This document shows positions 12,807-19,980 of a stretch of 19,980 nucleotides of DNA, one piece after another (position 1 is the first letter of the stretch; every line of letters begins with the position of its first letter). The stretch is from DAISKN01 sp964553925. Lineage in GTDB: Bacteria; Acidobacteriota; Vicinamibacteria; Marinacidobacterales; SMYC01. Location: NCBI GenBank assembly GCA_964553925.1, contig CAZKNR010000318.1, positions 1 through 19,980 on the forward strand, in the 5' to 3' direction. Both the position numbers and the translations under genes were made by a program. The notes beneath the pieces are model-generated. The model worked only from the letters and a program-made list of their open reading frames with translations, made no database searches and was not told where the DNA came from.

Positions 12807-14180
12807 TCAAGGAATATCGGGGCTCGCCGTCGTTGCCTTCGGACTCGCGACGACGTAGTCGATTATACCAATCATCATTTCGTCATACGTCGGGTCGCCC
12901 CATCGAACCGTCTTGGCCGGATCGGGGTTGACAGGATTTCCCTTGGAGTTATCGAAGTGCGCGGTGACGAGGATTTTCGTGCCGCGCGGGATCCATTTAC
13001 GCTCATTCAACAGGTACGTCGTCTGCCAGTTGAAGTCGTAGCCCGGGACGTTGAGGAGCGTTTCCGTCTCTCCGCTCGGGTATATCGCGCGGATCATCAT
13101 GTCCTTGCCCCGGAAGTGCATGTGAGGGACGTAGCTCAGGATCTCGACATCCTTGTCGAAGGTGTAGCAGCCCGTGACCTCGTGATCCGTAGCACCCGGA
13201 GGAACGCGGAAGTAATAGTTGGAGACCCAGTAGGCCTCGACGAGCTTCTGGGGGGGCTCCTTGGCGAAGACGAAACCGATGCTGCTGCGGTCTCGCTCCA
13301 CTTTCCCGGTCCGGTTGTAATGCACCTGAAAGAGGATTTCGGATCCCGCGGGAACGAGCTTTCCCAGCCCTTCCGTCCACAGGTCGCCTCTCGAGCCAGG
13401 AGCGAAAGCCGTAAGGAGCCTCCGCCGCCCGCCAGTCATGTCCATCGAAAGCACCGAGCCTCCATCGGGAAGGGAGCAGGCGTCGTCGTGAACCGGGGCG
13501 TCGGGTAACACACGGATAGCATGGCCCTCTCCAAAGAACATGGGGAAGCCCACGTCCTCGTTGTAGCTATCGGTGTCGGCGCGGGAAAGCACCCCTGTCC
13601 CGCCTGGCTGCACGTAAGCGAGAACGTGATGCACGATGGAGCGGTTCCCCGGCTGGACCTCGACGGCCTCGATGTAGCGGTCCTCGGTGAAGTTCGTGGG
13701 GATGGCGAAGTAGATGTACTGGTCCGATCCCTCGGCGCCGAGCTCGTACTCCTCCTGCATCGTCAGGACGAGATCCGGCTTTCCGATGACCCAGCCCTCG
13801 GCAAACTCCCTCGGCGGAGGAAGATCGGAGAGATCTCCTCTCGGTGCGCCGGCATCCACCCAGGCTACGATGGTGTCGATTTCCTCTTTCGTGAGGCGCC
13901 TGTCGTTCGCGAAGCTCCCGTAGCGCGAATCGGCGTGCCACGGAGGCATGATGCCGCGAACGACGTTCTCTCGAATCGACTCCGCCCAGGGCCGCGTCTC
14001 CTCGTAGGTCAGAAGCGACATCGGAGCGATTTGGCTGGGCCGGTGGCAGTCCTGGCAGTGTTTCTGGAGGAGTGGAGCGACGTGTCTCGTGTAGGTGATT
14101 TCGTTGGTTGCCCCGGAGGCGAGTGTCCCCCCGGCGACGAAAACCGCGGTCGCCAGGACAATCGAATCGCTTCGCAACAT
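12807..14180 (-). CDS. Secreted cytochrome c / copper type II monooxygenase-like protein
   Basis: The protein has 457 residues. A signal peptide (1-23) precedes a short cytochrome c segment with CQDCH (Cys42, Cys45, His46) and a likely axial Met54. The rest (about 125-440) resembles the two-domain copper type II, ascorbate-dependent monooxygenase fold: HHVLAYV (His184, His185), VHYN (His287), YVPHMHFRGKDM (His353, His355), TAHFDN (His408) and MMIG (Met435/436). These residues match the CuA and CuB ligand spacing of the peptidylglycine/dopamine hydroxylase group. The expected role is electron transfer from heme to a copper centre in the periplasm; the substrate is unknown. I chose ATG 14180 because GGAG lies 8 nt upstream, a leader follows at once, and a good promoter ends about 25 nt before. 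An upstream open reading to 14321 lacks these marks. Confidence 0.82.
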   Translation of the reverse strand: MLRSDSIVLATAVFVAGGTLASGATNEITYTRHVAPLLQKHCQDCHRPSQIAPMSLLTYEETRPWAESIRENVVRGIMPPWHADSRYGSFANDRRLTKEEIDTIVAWVDAGAPRGDLSDLPPPREFAEGWVIGKPDLVLTMQEEYELGAEGSDQYIYFAIPTNFTEDRYIEAVEVQPGNRSIVHHVLAYVQPGGTGVLSRADTDSYNEDVGFPMFFGEGHAIRVLPDAPVHDDACSLPDGGSVLSMDMTGGRRRLLTAFAPGSRGDLWTEGLGKLVPAGSEILFQVHYNRTGKVERDRSSIGFVFAKEPPQKLVEAYWVSNYYFRVPPGATDHEVTGCYTFDKDVEILSYVPHMHFRGKDMMIRAIYPSGETETLLNVPGYDFNWQTTYLLNERKWIPRGTKILVTAHFDNSKGNPVNPDPAKTVRWGDPTYDEMMIGIIDYVVASPKATTASPDIP

Positions 14181-14211
14181 GGCCAGCGCTCCTTGCTTGA
14201 GGAAAGAAACT

Positions 14212-14240
14212 AACGTAAACGAACCGGAAGCCCAAGTCAA
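14212..14240 (-). promoter_or_regulatory. Candidate sigma70-type promoter for the cytochrome/copper monooxygenase gene
   Basis: The minus strand has TTGACT (14235-14240), a 17-bp spacer and TACGTT (14212-14217). The predicted start of transcription is near 14205, giving a 25-nt leader that contains AAGGAG before ATG 14180. This supports the shorter protein start. Confidence 0.45.
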
Positions 14241-14350
14241 TTTCCCGAATGACGATGGCACGATCTCGAACGCCATCGTTGCTGCACGCGTGTGCCTGAC
14301 GTCCGGCAGGGTCAAAGACACAGATCCAGCGCTGGTTCGAACCAGTGGAT

Positions 14351-14381
14351 GTCGCGCGAAGGGTTTGGAGCGACTGAGATC
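14351..14381 (+). repeat. Direct repeat copy B: duplicated methionine synthase-like gene tail
   Basis: These bases encode VARRVWSD, a stop and GATC, matching 12369-12399 with two synonymous differences. The upstream bases still show a faint similarity (WFEPVD against LVVEVA) and then diverge. No methionine synthase gene precedes it, so it is a relic of a second copy. Confidence 0.65.
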
Positions 14382-14385
14382 CCGC

Positions 14386-15267
14386 TCAGTGCCCGGCGGC
14401 GGCCATTGCTTTGCGGATCGCCTCGACGGTGATGTCCGCCCGATAGTCCACCAGATGCCGCGCCGCGGCGAGTGTCTTATCGATGGGCCCGAGCTCGATA
14501 CCGTACACCTCGAACTTCCCGGCCCGGATGCGCTCGTCCATGCGAATGTGCTTCGGGTCCACGAGCGCGACCATGGACTCGTAGTGAAAATCCGTGTGGA
14601 CGCGGTCGCGCGTCGCCGACTTCACGTCCGGCTTCTGCACGATGCCCATGCGTTTCAGCTCGTCGTAGCTCCAGATGTCCTGCTCGTAGTACTCGGCGAC
14701 GTGATACACCCGCGCCCGCCCGCCCCGCCACTCCTCGTTGAGCGAATCCGCGGTCGCCTGCATTCCGCCGCCGTTGTCTCCGCTGTCGCCGAGGAGCACG
14801 ATATCCAGAAAGCCGTGCTGTTTCAGGCTCGCGCAGATGTCCTTCAGGAGCGCCTGGAACGTTTCCTCGCGCAGGCTGATGGTTCCCGGGTACCACATGT
14901 GCCCGCTCGGAGGATCGATGCTCCCCTCCGGCACGAACGGGACGATGGGCGAAACCAGGGCGTTTCCGAGTTTCCTCGCGATGGCCTCGGTCGTTGAGCG
15001 AAGCACGTAGTTGTGCTTCCCCGTCGCCACGTGCGGACCGTTTTGCTCCAGTCCGCCCGTAGCCACGATCGCGGTGGTCTTGCCCGTCCGGATGGCGTCG
15101 CGAACCTCCATCCACGTCATCTCTTCGGTGAATACCGTGTCCGCGGCCTCGATGGGCCGAGGATCGTCGAGCCCCGCGGGACGCCCGCCCCCGCCCTGGG
15201 ACCGGAGAGTTTCCGGCAAGGCCGCGACCGCGGCGAAGACGAAAGCGGTCGCCTGGATCCTTCGCAT
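14386..15267 (-). CDS. Secreted creatininase-family protein
   Basis: The protein has 293 residues from ATG 15267, which has GGAGGA 6 nt upstream. A signal peptide (1-24, ending LRSQG) is followed by a creatininase-type domain: TGGLEQNGPHVATGKHNYVL (Glu74, His79, His85), GHMWYPGTISL (His123) and LLGDSGDNGGG (161-168). Classical creatininases have E-Q-H-G-P-H-L-P-L-G-T-D and a GHGGN loop. Here the first His is Asn, the Asp is His, and the loop carries Asp instead of His, so the metal site must differ. The family comprises amidohydrolases that open cyclic or formamide-like amides. A periplasmic location and altered ligands argue against creatinine as substrate. It lies between the secreted OB/Ig-like gene (67 nt upstream) and the cytochrome/copper gene, all on one strand. 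Confidence 0.85.
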   Translation of the reverse strand: MRRIQATAFVFAAVAALPETLRSQGGGGRPAGLDDPRPIEAADTVFTEEMTWMEVRDAIRTGKTTAIVATGGLEQNGPHVATGKHNYVLRSTTEAIARKLGNALVSPIVPFVPEGSIDPPSGHMWYPGTISLREETFQALLKDICASLKQHGFLDIVLLGDSGDNGGGMQATADSLNEEWRGGRARVYHVAEYYEQDIWSYDELKRMGIVQKPDVKSATRDRVHTDFHYESMVALVDPKHIRMDERIRAGKFEVYGIELGPIDKTLAAARHLVDYRADITVEAIRKAMAAAGH

Positions 15268-15334
15268 AGTGATTCCTCCCGCCGGGAAGCGTAGCATCTC
15301 GGCATCCACTCCGTCACCGGCGGGGATCCTCCCC

Positions 15335-16195
15335 TCAATAGCCGCGGGTGACGAACGTCAACACGACGAGCTCCCGCAGATCGGCCCCCAGCTCGAGGGC
15401 GCCTCGTCTCGACTGGATGGACTTCGGCGCCTGCGGCGCCACGCGCAGGGGCTTCTCGTCGGCGCCAGCAATGCCTCGATAGAGGGAGAGCGAAATCTGC
15501 TTCAACAAAGGCAGCGGCTCGAGAGGCGTCAGCGTGAGCGTTCTCGTCTCCGCGTCGTAGACAAAGGCGGCGGGCACGAACGCGGAAGGCTCGCGACCGA
15601 TGTCTCCGATACGAAGCCAGACGTTTCCCTCGAACGTCGTCTCGTCCATGCCGGCGGAGAAGCGAATTTCGAAAACCGCGCCCGGATGGAGATCCCTTCG
15701 GCCGGCGGCGGGCGCGATGAAAACGATCTCGGGAGGAGGAGCGTCAGGCCCCGGGGTTGCGAGAACCTCCTCCCCTTCGGGCTTTCTGTCCGCTGATTCC
15801 TCGGGCGCCACGACGATGTCCTTCGCCAGGATCGCGAATCGTCCGTACCGCTTCCAGTTCTCGCCCGAAGTCTGCATCGAGTGGTCGAGAAAGGTCCCTC
15901 GTACCTCCACTCGCTGATGGAGCAAGACTGTCAGGTCGGACTCAGGGGCCGCGGGTACGACGAGGGCGACGGCATGGGCCTTGTCCCGGAGAACGTACAT
16001 GTCGCCGGACGGAGTGCGTCCGGGATCGACCTCTCCTCGGACCAGGACCTCGCGCTCGTGGAAAACGCTGGGATTACGGTGGAGCTCCGCGAGCGTCACC
16101 GGAATCGGCTCCTGACCGCCGGCGGACAAGAAGGCGCCGAGGGCAAGAACGCGGGATACGGCACGATTGCGCACGGCGGTGTCCGATCTTCTCAC
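15335..16195 (-). CDS. Secreted protein with OB-like and SbsA Ig-like (Big_5) domains
   Basis: The protein has 286 residues from a GTG at 16195. A second GTG at 16174 would give a tidier signal peptide (RNRAVSRVLALGAFLSAGG), and neither has a clear ribosome binding site. Residues 30-128 look like an OB-fold strand series: VTLAELHRNPSVFHEREVLV, RGEVDPGRTPSGDMYVLRD and VLLHQRVEVRGTFLDH. A Pro-rich linker (130-155) leads to residues 155-252, which match the SbsA Ig-like pattern: PEIVFIAPAAGRRDLHPGAV, IRFSAGMDETTFEGNVWL and YDAETRTLTLTPLEPLP. Such domains are found in S-layer and other surface proteins. The OB assignment is tentative. It begins the minus-strand run of secreted-protein genes and is divergent from the nickel permease gene, with about 80 nt between starts. 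Confidence 0.65.
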   Translation of the reverse strand: MRRSDTAVRNRAVSRVLALGAFLSAGGQEPIPVTLAELHRNPSVFHEREVLVRGEVDPGRTPSGDMYVLRDKAHAVALVVPAAPESDLTVLLHQRVEVRGTFLDHSMQTSGENWKRYGRFAILAKDIVVAPEESADRKPEGEEVLATPGPDAPPPEIVFIAPAAGRRDLHPGAVFEIRFSAGMDETTFEGNVWLRIGDIGREPSAFVPAAFVYDAETRTLTLTPLEPLPLLKQISLSLYRGIAGADEKPLRVAPQAPKSIQSRRGALELGADLRELVVLTFVTRGY

Positions 16196-16274
16196 AATTG
16201 CGATGCATTGCCTTACCGCGCCTCACCGGCATTCGAGGTATGCTTTCGTCGGCGACGACGGTGAGCGCCGCATT

Positions 16275-16976
16275 ATGTTCAGTTTTCTGACCCTGGGGTT
16301 CTTCATCGGCATGCGGCATGCCCTCGAGGCCGACCACGTCGCCGCGATCTCGAGCCTCGCGACCAGGAGCGCGAGCCCGAGAGAGTGCGTGAGACAGGGT
16401 GTGTTCTGGGGGCTGGGACATACCCTCACGCTTTTCTTCTTCGGCTCCGCGGTGCTGCTGCTGGACCGCGTGCTTCCCGAGAAGCTCGCCTCGGGACTCG
16501 AGCTCGCGGTCGGCGTGATGCTGGTGGTACTCGGCGTCGATGTGCTCCGCCGGCTCGCGATGGAGCGGGTCCACTTCCACCTGCACGAGCACGAGGACGG
16601 GTTCCGGCATTTCCACGGGCATTCGCATGCCGGTGAGCCCGCCGAAAGCGCCCATGGTCACGGGCACTGGCGGAAGCTGCCGCTCAGGGCTCTGGTCGTA
16701 GGCCTGGTGCACGGGATGGCAGGCTCAGCCGCGCTCATCCTGCTCACTCTCGAGAGCGCTCCGAGCGTCGCCGCGGGTCTCCTTTATATATTGTTATTCG
16801 GCGTCGGCTCGGTAGCCGGGATGGCCCTTCTTTCCGTTGCCATCGCCGCCCCCCTCCGCTATTCGGCGGCCGGGCTGACGCGCCTCCATGGACTGCTTCA
16901 TGGCGCCATCGGCCTTGCGACCGTCGCGATAGGGATCGCGACGGTTTTAGGGGCGGGCCGGAGCTTCTTCGGGTAA
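16275..16976 (+). CDS. NiCoT/UreH-type nickel-cobalt transporter
   Basis: The protein has 233 residues and about six membrane segments. The family signature H-x4-D-H is present as RHALEADHVAAI (His15, Asp20, His21), the metal-selecting site of nickel/cobalt permeases. GVFWGLGHTLTLFFFG (43-58) is the second conserved motif, and GLVHGMAGSAAL (143-154) begins the second half of the protein. A central loop (100-131) is very rich in His (11 of 32 residues), probably a metal-capture or regulatory loop. The length and loop resemble UreH-like members more than the longer HoxN/NixA type. I chose ATG 16275, with GGTGAG about 11 nt upstream; upstream in-frame starts have no homology. No urease, hydrogenase or cobalamin gene is adjacent, so the cell's use of the metal is not shown. 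Confidence 0.88.
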   Translation: MFSFLTLGFFIGMRHALEADHVAAISSLATRSASPRECVRQGVFWGLGHTLTLFFFGSAVLLLDRVLPEKLASGLELAVGVMLVVLGVDVLRRLAMERVHFHLHEHEDGFRHFHGHSHAGEPAESAHGHGHWRKLPLRALVVGLVHGMAGSAALILLTLESAPSVAAGLLYILLFGVGSVAGMALLSVAIAAPLRYSAAGLTRLHGLLHGAIGLATVAIGIATVLGAGRSFFG

Positions 16977-17037
16977 CGGCGAACGCGATGATCGCGATGA
17001 CCGATGACACGACGGATTTGAGCCCTCGGAGGTGACC

Positions 17038-18042
17038 ATGCGACGGATGCTCCTTCTCCTCCTCACCGTGACTTTTCCGGCCTACGCGCTCGAAGCTCCG
17101 CCCCTCCAGGTCGCCGAGCTCGGCGACTTCGAGCTCGAGAGCGGCGAGAAGCTCCTCGACGCGAGGCTCGCTTATCGCACCGCCGGAACGCTCGACGCGC
17201 AGAAGTCGAACGCGATCCTGTTCCCCACGTGGTTCACGGGCACCTCGGAGGATCTCTTCACCGCGGGCGCCGTATCCGCCGTCGATACCTCGAGATTCTT
17301 CCTCGTCACCATCGATGCGTTCGGAAACGGGGTGTCGTCATCGCCTTCGAACAGCGTCCGTCAGAAAGGAGAGGCGTTCCCACGCATCGGAATCGGCGAC
17401 ATGGTGAAGGCTCAGCACCGGCTCGTGACCCAGGTTCTCGGCATCGAGCGGCTTCACGCGGTCATGGGGATCTCGATGGGCGGGATGCAGACGTTCGAGT
17501 GGTTGATCGCCTATCCCGCTCTCATGAAGAAAGCGGTGCCCATCGTGGGATCGCCGCGGCTCGGCTCCTACGACTTGCTCTTGTGGCGCACCGAGCTCGA
17601 AGCCATCGAGCTCGCGCGGAAGGGCGGCGACATCGAGAGCGCGGCGCCGGTGGTGGGAATGGTGAGCGCCCTCGCCCTCCAGACCCCGGAGTTTCATGCC
17701 CGGGCGACACCGAGAGAGTCGCTCGCGAAACTCATCGAAGGAGCCAAGGCGGGCGCCATGGAGAGCATGTACGACCAGAGGGCTCAGCTCCAGGCAATGA
17801 TCGGCCACGACGTCACGAGGTCCTTCAGCGGCTCGATGGCGAGAGCGGCTGCGGCGGTAGAGGCGGAGGTTCTCAACGTAGTTGCGCTCTCCGACCACAT
17901 GGTGACGCCGGGCCCGGCCATCGAGCTCGCGGAGCTTCTCGGTCAGGGCTCGGTAGCGCTCGAGAGCGACTGCGGGCACCTTCTCTTCGACTGCGACGGG
18001 GAGCGCGTCCAGAAAGCGATCCGGTCGTTTCTAGAGCGCTGA
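17038..18042 (+). CDS. Exported alpha/beta hydrolase, homoserine O-acetyltransferase-like
   Basis: The protein has 334 residues from ATG 17038, which has GGAGG 5 nt upstream. A signal peptide (1-18, RRMLLLLLTVTFPAYA) precedes an alpha/beta hydrolase of the MetX group. The nucleophile is Ser146 in GISMGG, the acid Asp286 in ALSDHMVTP, and the base His314 in DCGHLLF. AYRTAGTLDAQKSNAI and DAFGNGVSSSPSNS match the MetX N-terminal strands and oxyanion region. MetX enzymes are cytoplasmic and about 370 residues long, acetylating or succinylating homoserine. An exported, shorter member more likely acts as an esterase or acyltransferase on another substrate, so I give no gene symbol. It follows the nickel permease gene by 61 nt on the same strand and ends 39 nt from the convergent TIM-barrel gene. 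Confidence 0.83.
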   Translation: MRRMLLLLLTVTFPAYALEAPPLQVAELGDFELESGEKLLDARLAYRTAGTLDAQKSNAILFPTWFTGTSEDLFTAGAVSAVDTSRFFLVTIDAFGNGVSSSPSNSVRQKGEAFPRIGIGDMVKAQHRLVTQVLGIERLHAVMGISMGGMQTFEWLIAYPALMKKAVPIVGSPRLGSYDLLLWRTELEAIELARKGGDIESAAPVVGMVSALALQTPEFHARATPRESLAKLIEGAKAGAMESMYDQRAQLQAMIGHDVTRSFSGSMARAAAAVEAEVLNVVALSDHMVTPGPAIELAELLGQGSVALESDCGHLLFDCDGERVQKAIRSFLER

Positions 18043-18081
18043 GCGCGGGAATCCGCCGAGGCTCGCGTCGACTTTAGCGAG

Positions 18082-19023
18082 CTAATACTGCAGGCCCTTC
18101 AGGTAGCGGATCCCGCGGCGTGCAACCGCAATCGCATCATCCGGCATGTCGCACTCGACGAAGCCGTGCTCGATACCCTGCCGATCCATTTCGGCCAACA
18201 CCTTCACGAAATCGACAACGCCATCGCCGGGCGCCACCATGCGCGCCATGTTCGGGATAGGAGGAAGGTCGGCGGGCAACGGTCGATCGGGCGCGAAATC
18301 CTTGAGATGGCAGGAGACGAATCGTCCCGGATATCGGGCCAGATAGTCCTGAGGCTCGACACCTCCTGCTTTGGCCCACCCGACGTCCAGCTCCATGCGC
18401 ACGAGATCGGGATCGGTGCGTTCCAGGAGCAGATCGTACGCACGCGTCGATCCCACGCGCGCGAACTCCATGTGATGGTTGTGATAGCCGAGTCCCAGCC
18501 CCTCCGCCCGGCAGAGGGATCCGAGGCCGTTCAAGCGCTCCGCCAGATGCAGGATCTGATCGGCATCCTTGACCTCCGAGACGACCGGCCCCTTCGGGGT
18601 GATGGAGAGGAACTCGGGAGGCATCGCGACGATCAGATAACGGATGCCCAGCGTATGGGCGTCGTCCGCGATCGGCCCTAGGTCGTCGATCCGACCGGAT
18701 ATCTGGGTGCAAGTAACCGTCAGGCTGTGCCGGTCCAGGATCCGCCGTATCTCGCCGGCGGTGAGACCGAAAAGCGGATCCTTGATGAAGGCATTACCGC
18801 CGAATCCGAACATCTCGACTTCGGCGTAGCCGAGCGCGGCAACATCGGCAAGTGTCCCTTCGAGGTCCCTTTGCAACAGATCGCGTACCGTGAAGAGTTG
18901 AAGGCCAAGGGTGGATTGGATTCGCCGCCCGGGAGAAGCCGGCGCGAAATGAGATCCCGGAGCAGCGCCAAGGACCGAGCCAGCGGCCACACCCAGCATC
19001 TTCAAACAGCTTCGGCGATTCAT
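18082..19023 (-). CDS. Tat-exported sugar phosphate isomerase/epimerase-like TIM barrel
   Basis: The protein has 313 residues, with AGGGA about 6 nt before ATG 19023. The N-terminus NRRSCLKMLGVAAGSVLGAA is a twin-arginine signal (RRxCLK type), so the protein is exported folded. The rest is a xylose isomerase-like (AP endonuclease 2) barrel: LGLQLFTVRDLL, VAALGYAEVEMFGFGG, GIRYLIVAMPPE, LGYHNHHMEF (His181, His183, His184), VRMELDVGWAKAGG (Glu211, Asp213) and FVSCHLKDF (His239). The acidic and His residues are those that bind a divalent metal in this fold. Close relatives with Tat signals are common in soil bacteria and are thought to isomerise or epimerise sugars or cyclitols, but the substrate here is unknown. 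A weak stem (CTCGC / GCGAG) sits in the 39-bp gap to the convergent gene. Confidence 0.87.
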   Translation of the reverse strand: MNRRSCLKMLGVAAGSVLGAAPGSHFAPASPGRRIQSTLGLQLFTVRDLLQRDLEGTLADVAALGYAEVEMFGFGGNAFIKDPLFGLTAGEIRRILDRHSLTVTCTQISGRIDDLGPIADDAHTLGIRYLIVAMPPEFLSITPKGPVVSEVKDADQILHLAERLNGLGSLCRAEGLGLGYHNHHMEFARVGSTRAYDLLLERTDPDLVRMELDVGWAKAGGVEPQDYLARYPGRFVSCHLKDFAPDRPLPADLPPIPNMARMVAPGDGVVDFVKVLAEMDRQGIEHGFVECDMPDDAIAVARRGIRYLKGLQY

Positions 19024-19433
19024 TCGAGTCCCTGGGCCCGTCTTTTAGAAGGCTCCGGCTGCTTCGAGTCGGTTAGCAGTTTCTCCGCGGTTGCCGGCGA
19101 CTGATCGACGAGATATTGAATCGCGCTGAGGAGTCCTGGCGGGCAGGCATCGCCAAACTACAAGCCATCCTCGATCGAGCAGTCATCGGGGAGGGTTGGA
19201 GGATCCCACCTCCATGACCAGTGACCAGGTGTTTCGCCGACGCCATGTGCTCCAATCGTACCTCAAGTCGCTCCGGATTTTGTCGCGGACCCACGTCGAT
19301 GGACCGCATCGGCTGCGCACAACGATTATCGTCCGACGGTGCCATGCCGGGGCCAGTGTTGGGCTCCCACGCTGCGCTTGATCTTTCCTTCGATTTTGTC
19401 CTCAATAGAAGCGAAGAAGAGGTCGATTCGAAA
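19024..19433. other. Stretch without a confident gene (410 bp)
   Basis: No intact gene is supported. On the plus strand, 19076-19216 reads QFLRGCRRLIDEILNRAEES, then WRAGIAKLQAILDRAVIGEG and WRIPPP with a TGA. It has a helical, natural composition but a TAG immediately upstream and no good start, so it may be a C-terminal gene relic. The remainder has long open frames of low-complexity Arg/Ser composition, which I treat as chance. Directly before lemA there is a weak TTGATC (19378-19383) and an AGAGG at about 19418-19422. Confidence 0.35.
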
Positions 19434-19979
19434 ATGTGGATAGCAGTTCTCCTCGCCGCCCTCGCCCTGGGCGTCTGGGGTGTCGCGCTTTTCAACGGTC
19501 TCATCCGCCTGCGCAACACCGGCAACAACGCGTGGAGTGACGTCGACGTGCATCTGAAGAAGAGGCACGACCTAGTCCCCAACCTGGTCGAGACCGTCAA
19601 GGGCTACGCCAGGCACGAGAAAGAAACCCTGGAACGAGTCGTCCTTGCGCGAAATCGGGCGGCCAGTGCCACGTCGACGGCGGCGAAGAGCACGGCGGAA
19701 GACGCTTTGACCCAGAGCCTCCGTGGACTCTTCGCTCTCGCGGAGGCTTACCCCGACCTCAAGGCTAACGAGGGTTTCCTCGGCCTCCAGCGCGATCTCT
19801 CAAGGATCGAGGACGACATCGCGAACGCCCGCCGCTACTACAACGCCGTCGTTCGGGATTTCAACACCAAGCAGGAGGTCTTTCCCGCGAACCTCCTCGC
19901 CGGCATCCTCGGCTTCGAGACCCGCTCCTTCTTCCAGGCGGAAGCCGGCGAACGATCGGCCCCGAGCGTCGAGCTCTGA
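19434..19979 (+). CDS. lemA: LemA family protein
   Basis: The protein has 181 residues, the normal LemA length. A single N-terminal membrane segment (2-20, WIAVLLAALALGVWGVALF) is followed by a helical cytoplasmic domain with the family's most conserved string: AWSDVDVHLKKRHDLVPNLV, then ETVKGYARHEKETLERVV. The C-terminal ANARRYYNAVVRDFN and FPANLLAGILGFETRSFFQ are also typical. The TGA ends one base before the window edge, so the gene is complete. I chose ATG 19434 because the membrane segment starts there. An in-frame reading upstream to 19221 is out of character for the family. LemA is widespread, its molecular role is unclear, and it often sits next to TPM-domain or M48 peptidase genes. 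These would be looked for just beyond the window. Confidence 0.92.
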   Translation: MWIAVLLAALALGVWGVALFNGLIRLRNTGNNAWSDVDVHLKKRHDLVPNLVETVKGYARHEKETLERVVLARNRAASATSTAAKSTAEDALTQSLRGLFALAEAYPDLKANEGFLGLQRDLSRIEDDIANARRYYNAVVRDFNTKQEVFPANLLAGILGFETRSFFQAEAGERSAPSVEL

Positions 19980-19980
19980 T

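Noticed and set aside
14095..14997. Plus-strand 300-codon open frame across the creatininase-family gene
   Set aside because: Most of it is antisense to a gene with clear motifs and a good ribosome binding site; the remainder covers the repeat copy in another frame.

Overview
The window is GC-rich bacterial DNA carrying about 20 intact or near-intact protein genes, several gene relics, and no rRNA, tRNA or CRISPR array that I could find. The gene mix suggests Acidobacteriota or a similar soil lineage, by inference only: a Ser/Thr kinase fused to a C-terminal beta-propeller, an exported cytochrome c/copper monooxygenase-like protein, many secreted proteins of unknown function, and a Tat-exported sugar-isomerase-like protein. 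No marker gene here fixes the taxonomy.

Layout. 1-1160 is accessory: the 3' part of an Rpn/PD-(D/E)XK nuclease-like gene and a truncated AbiEii-type nucleotidyltransferase relic. 1283-4131 (minus) is a Rieske oxygenase gene overlapping a two-domain ABC permease gene by 4 nt. 4297-5008 (plus) is a DUF433/DUF5615 toxin-antitoxin-like pair. 5038-5374 holds two successive gene relics, the second a CoA-binding (acyl-CoA synthetase-like) N-terminus cut after 26 residues. They run directly into a 903-residue transmembrane Ser/Thr kinase (5377-8088). Next come a solitary HicB-like antitoxin (8140-8415) and a LigB-type extradiol dioxygenase (8509-9360). The dioxygenase gene collides tail-to-tail, with a 43-nt coding overlap, with a minus-strand operon at 9318-11031. 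That operon encodes a secreted protein with three DUF4177-like repeats, a secreted unknown, and a carboxymuconolactone decarboxylase-family protein.

11301-12395 (plus) is a stand-alone catalytic domain of the cobalamin-independent methionine synthase family. From 16195 down to 12403 the minus strand carries a secreted OB-like/Ig-like protein, a secreted creatininase-family protein, a secreted cytochrome c/copper monooxygenase-like protein, a possible 26-residue ORF and a 96-residue protein. The right end has a NiCoT-type nickel/cobalt permease and an exported homoserine acetyltransferase-like hydrolase (plus), a Tat-exported TIM-barrel protein (minus), a 410-bp stretch without a clear gene, and a complete lemA (plus).

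How the genes may work together (inference). The Rieske oxygenase, LigB dioxygenase and carboxymuconolactone decarboxylase-family protein all belong to families common in aromatic-compound breakdown, but they sit in separate transcription units. Toxin-antitoxin pieces, relics and a duplicated methionine-synthase tail (12369-12399 and 14351-14381) show repeated rearrangement, mainly in the first 8.5 kb. I did not find a clear new multi-gene defence system. The best candidates for undescribed biology are the three-gene DUF4177-repeat operon and the secreted minus-strand cluster at 12.4-16.2 kb.
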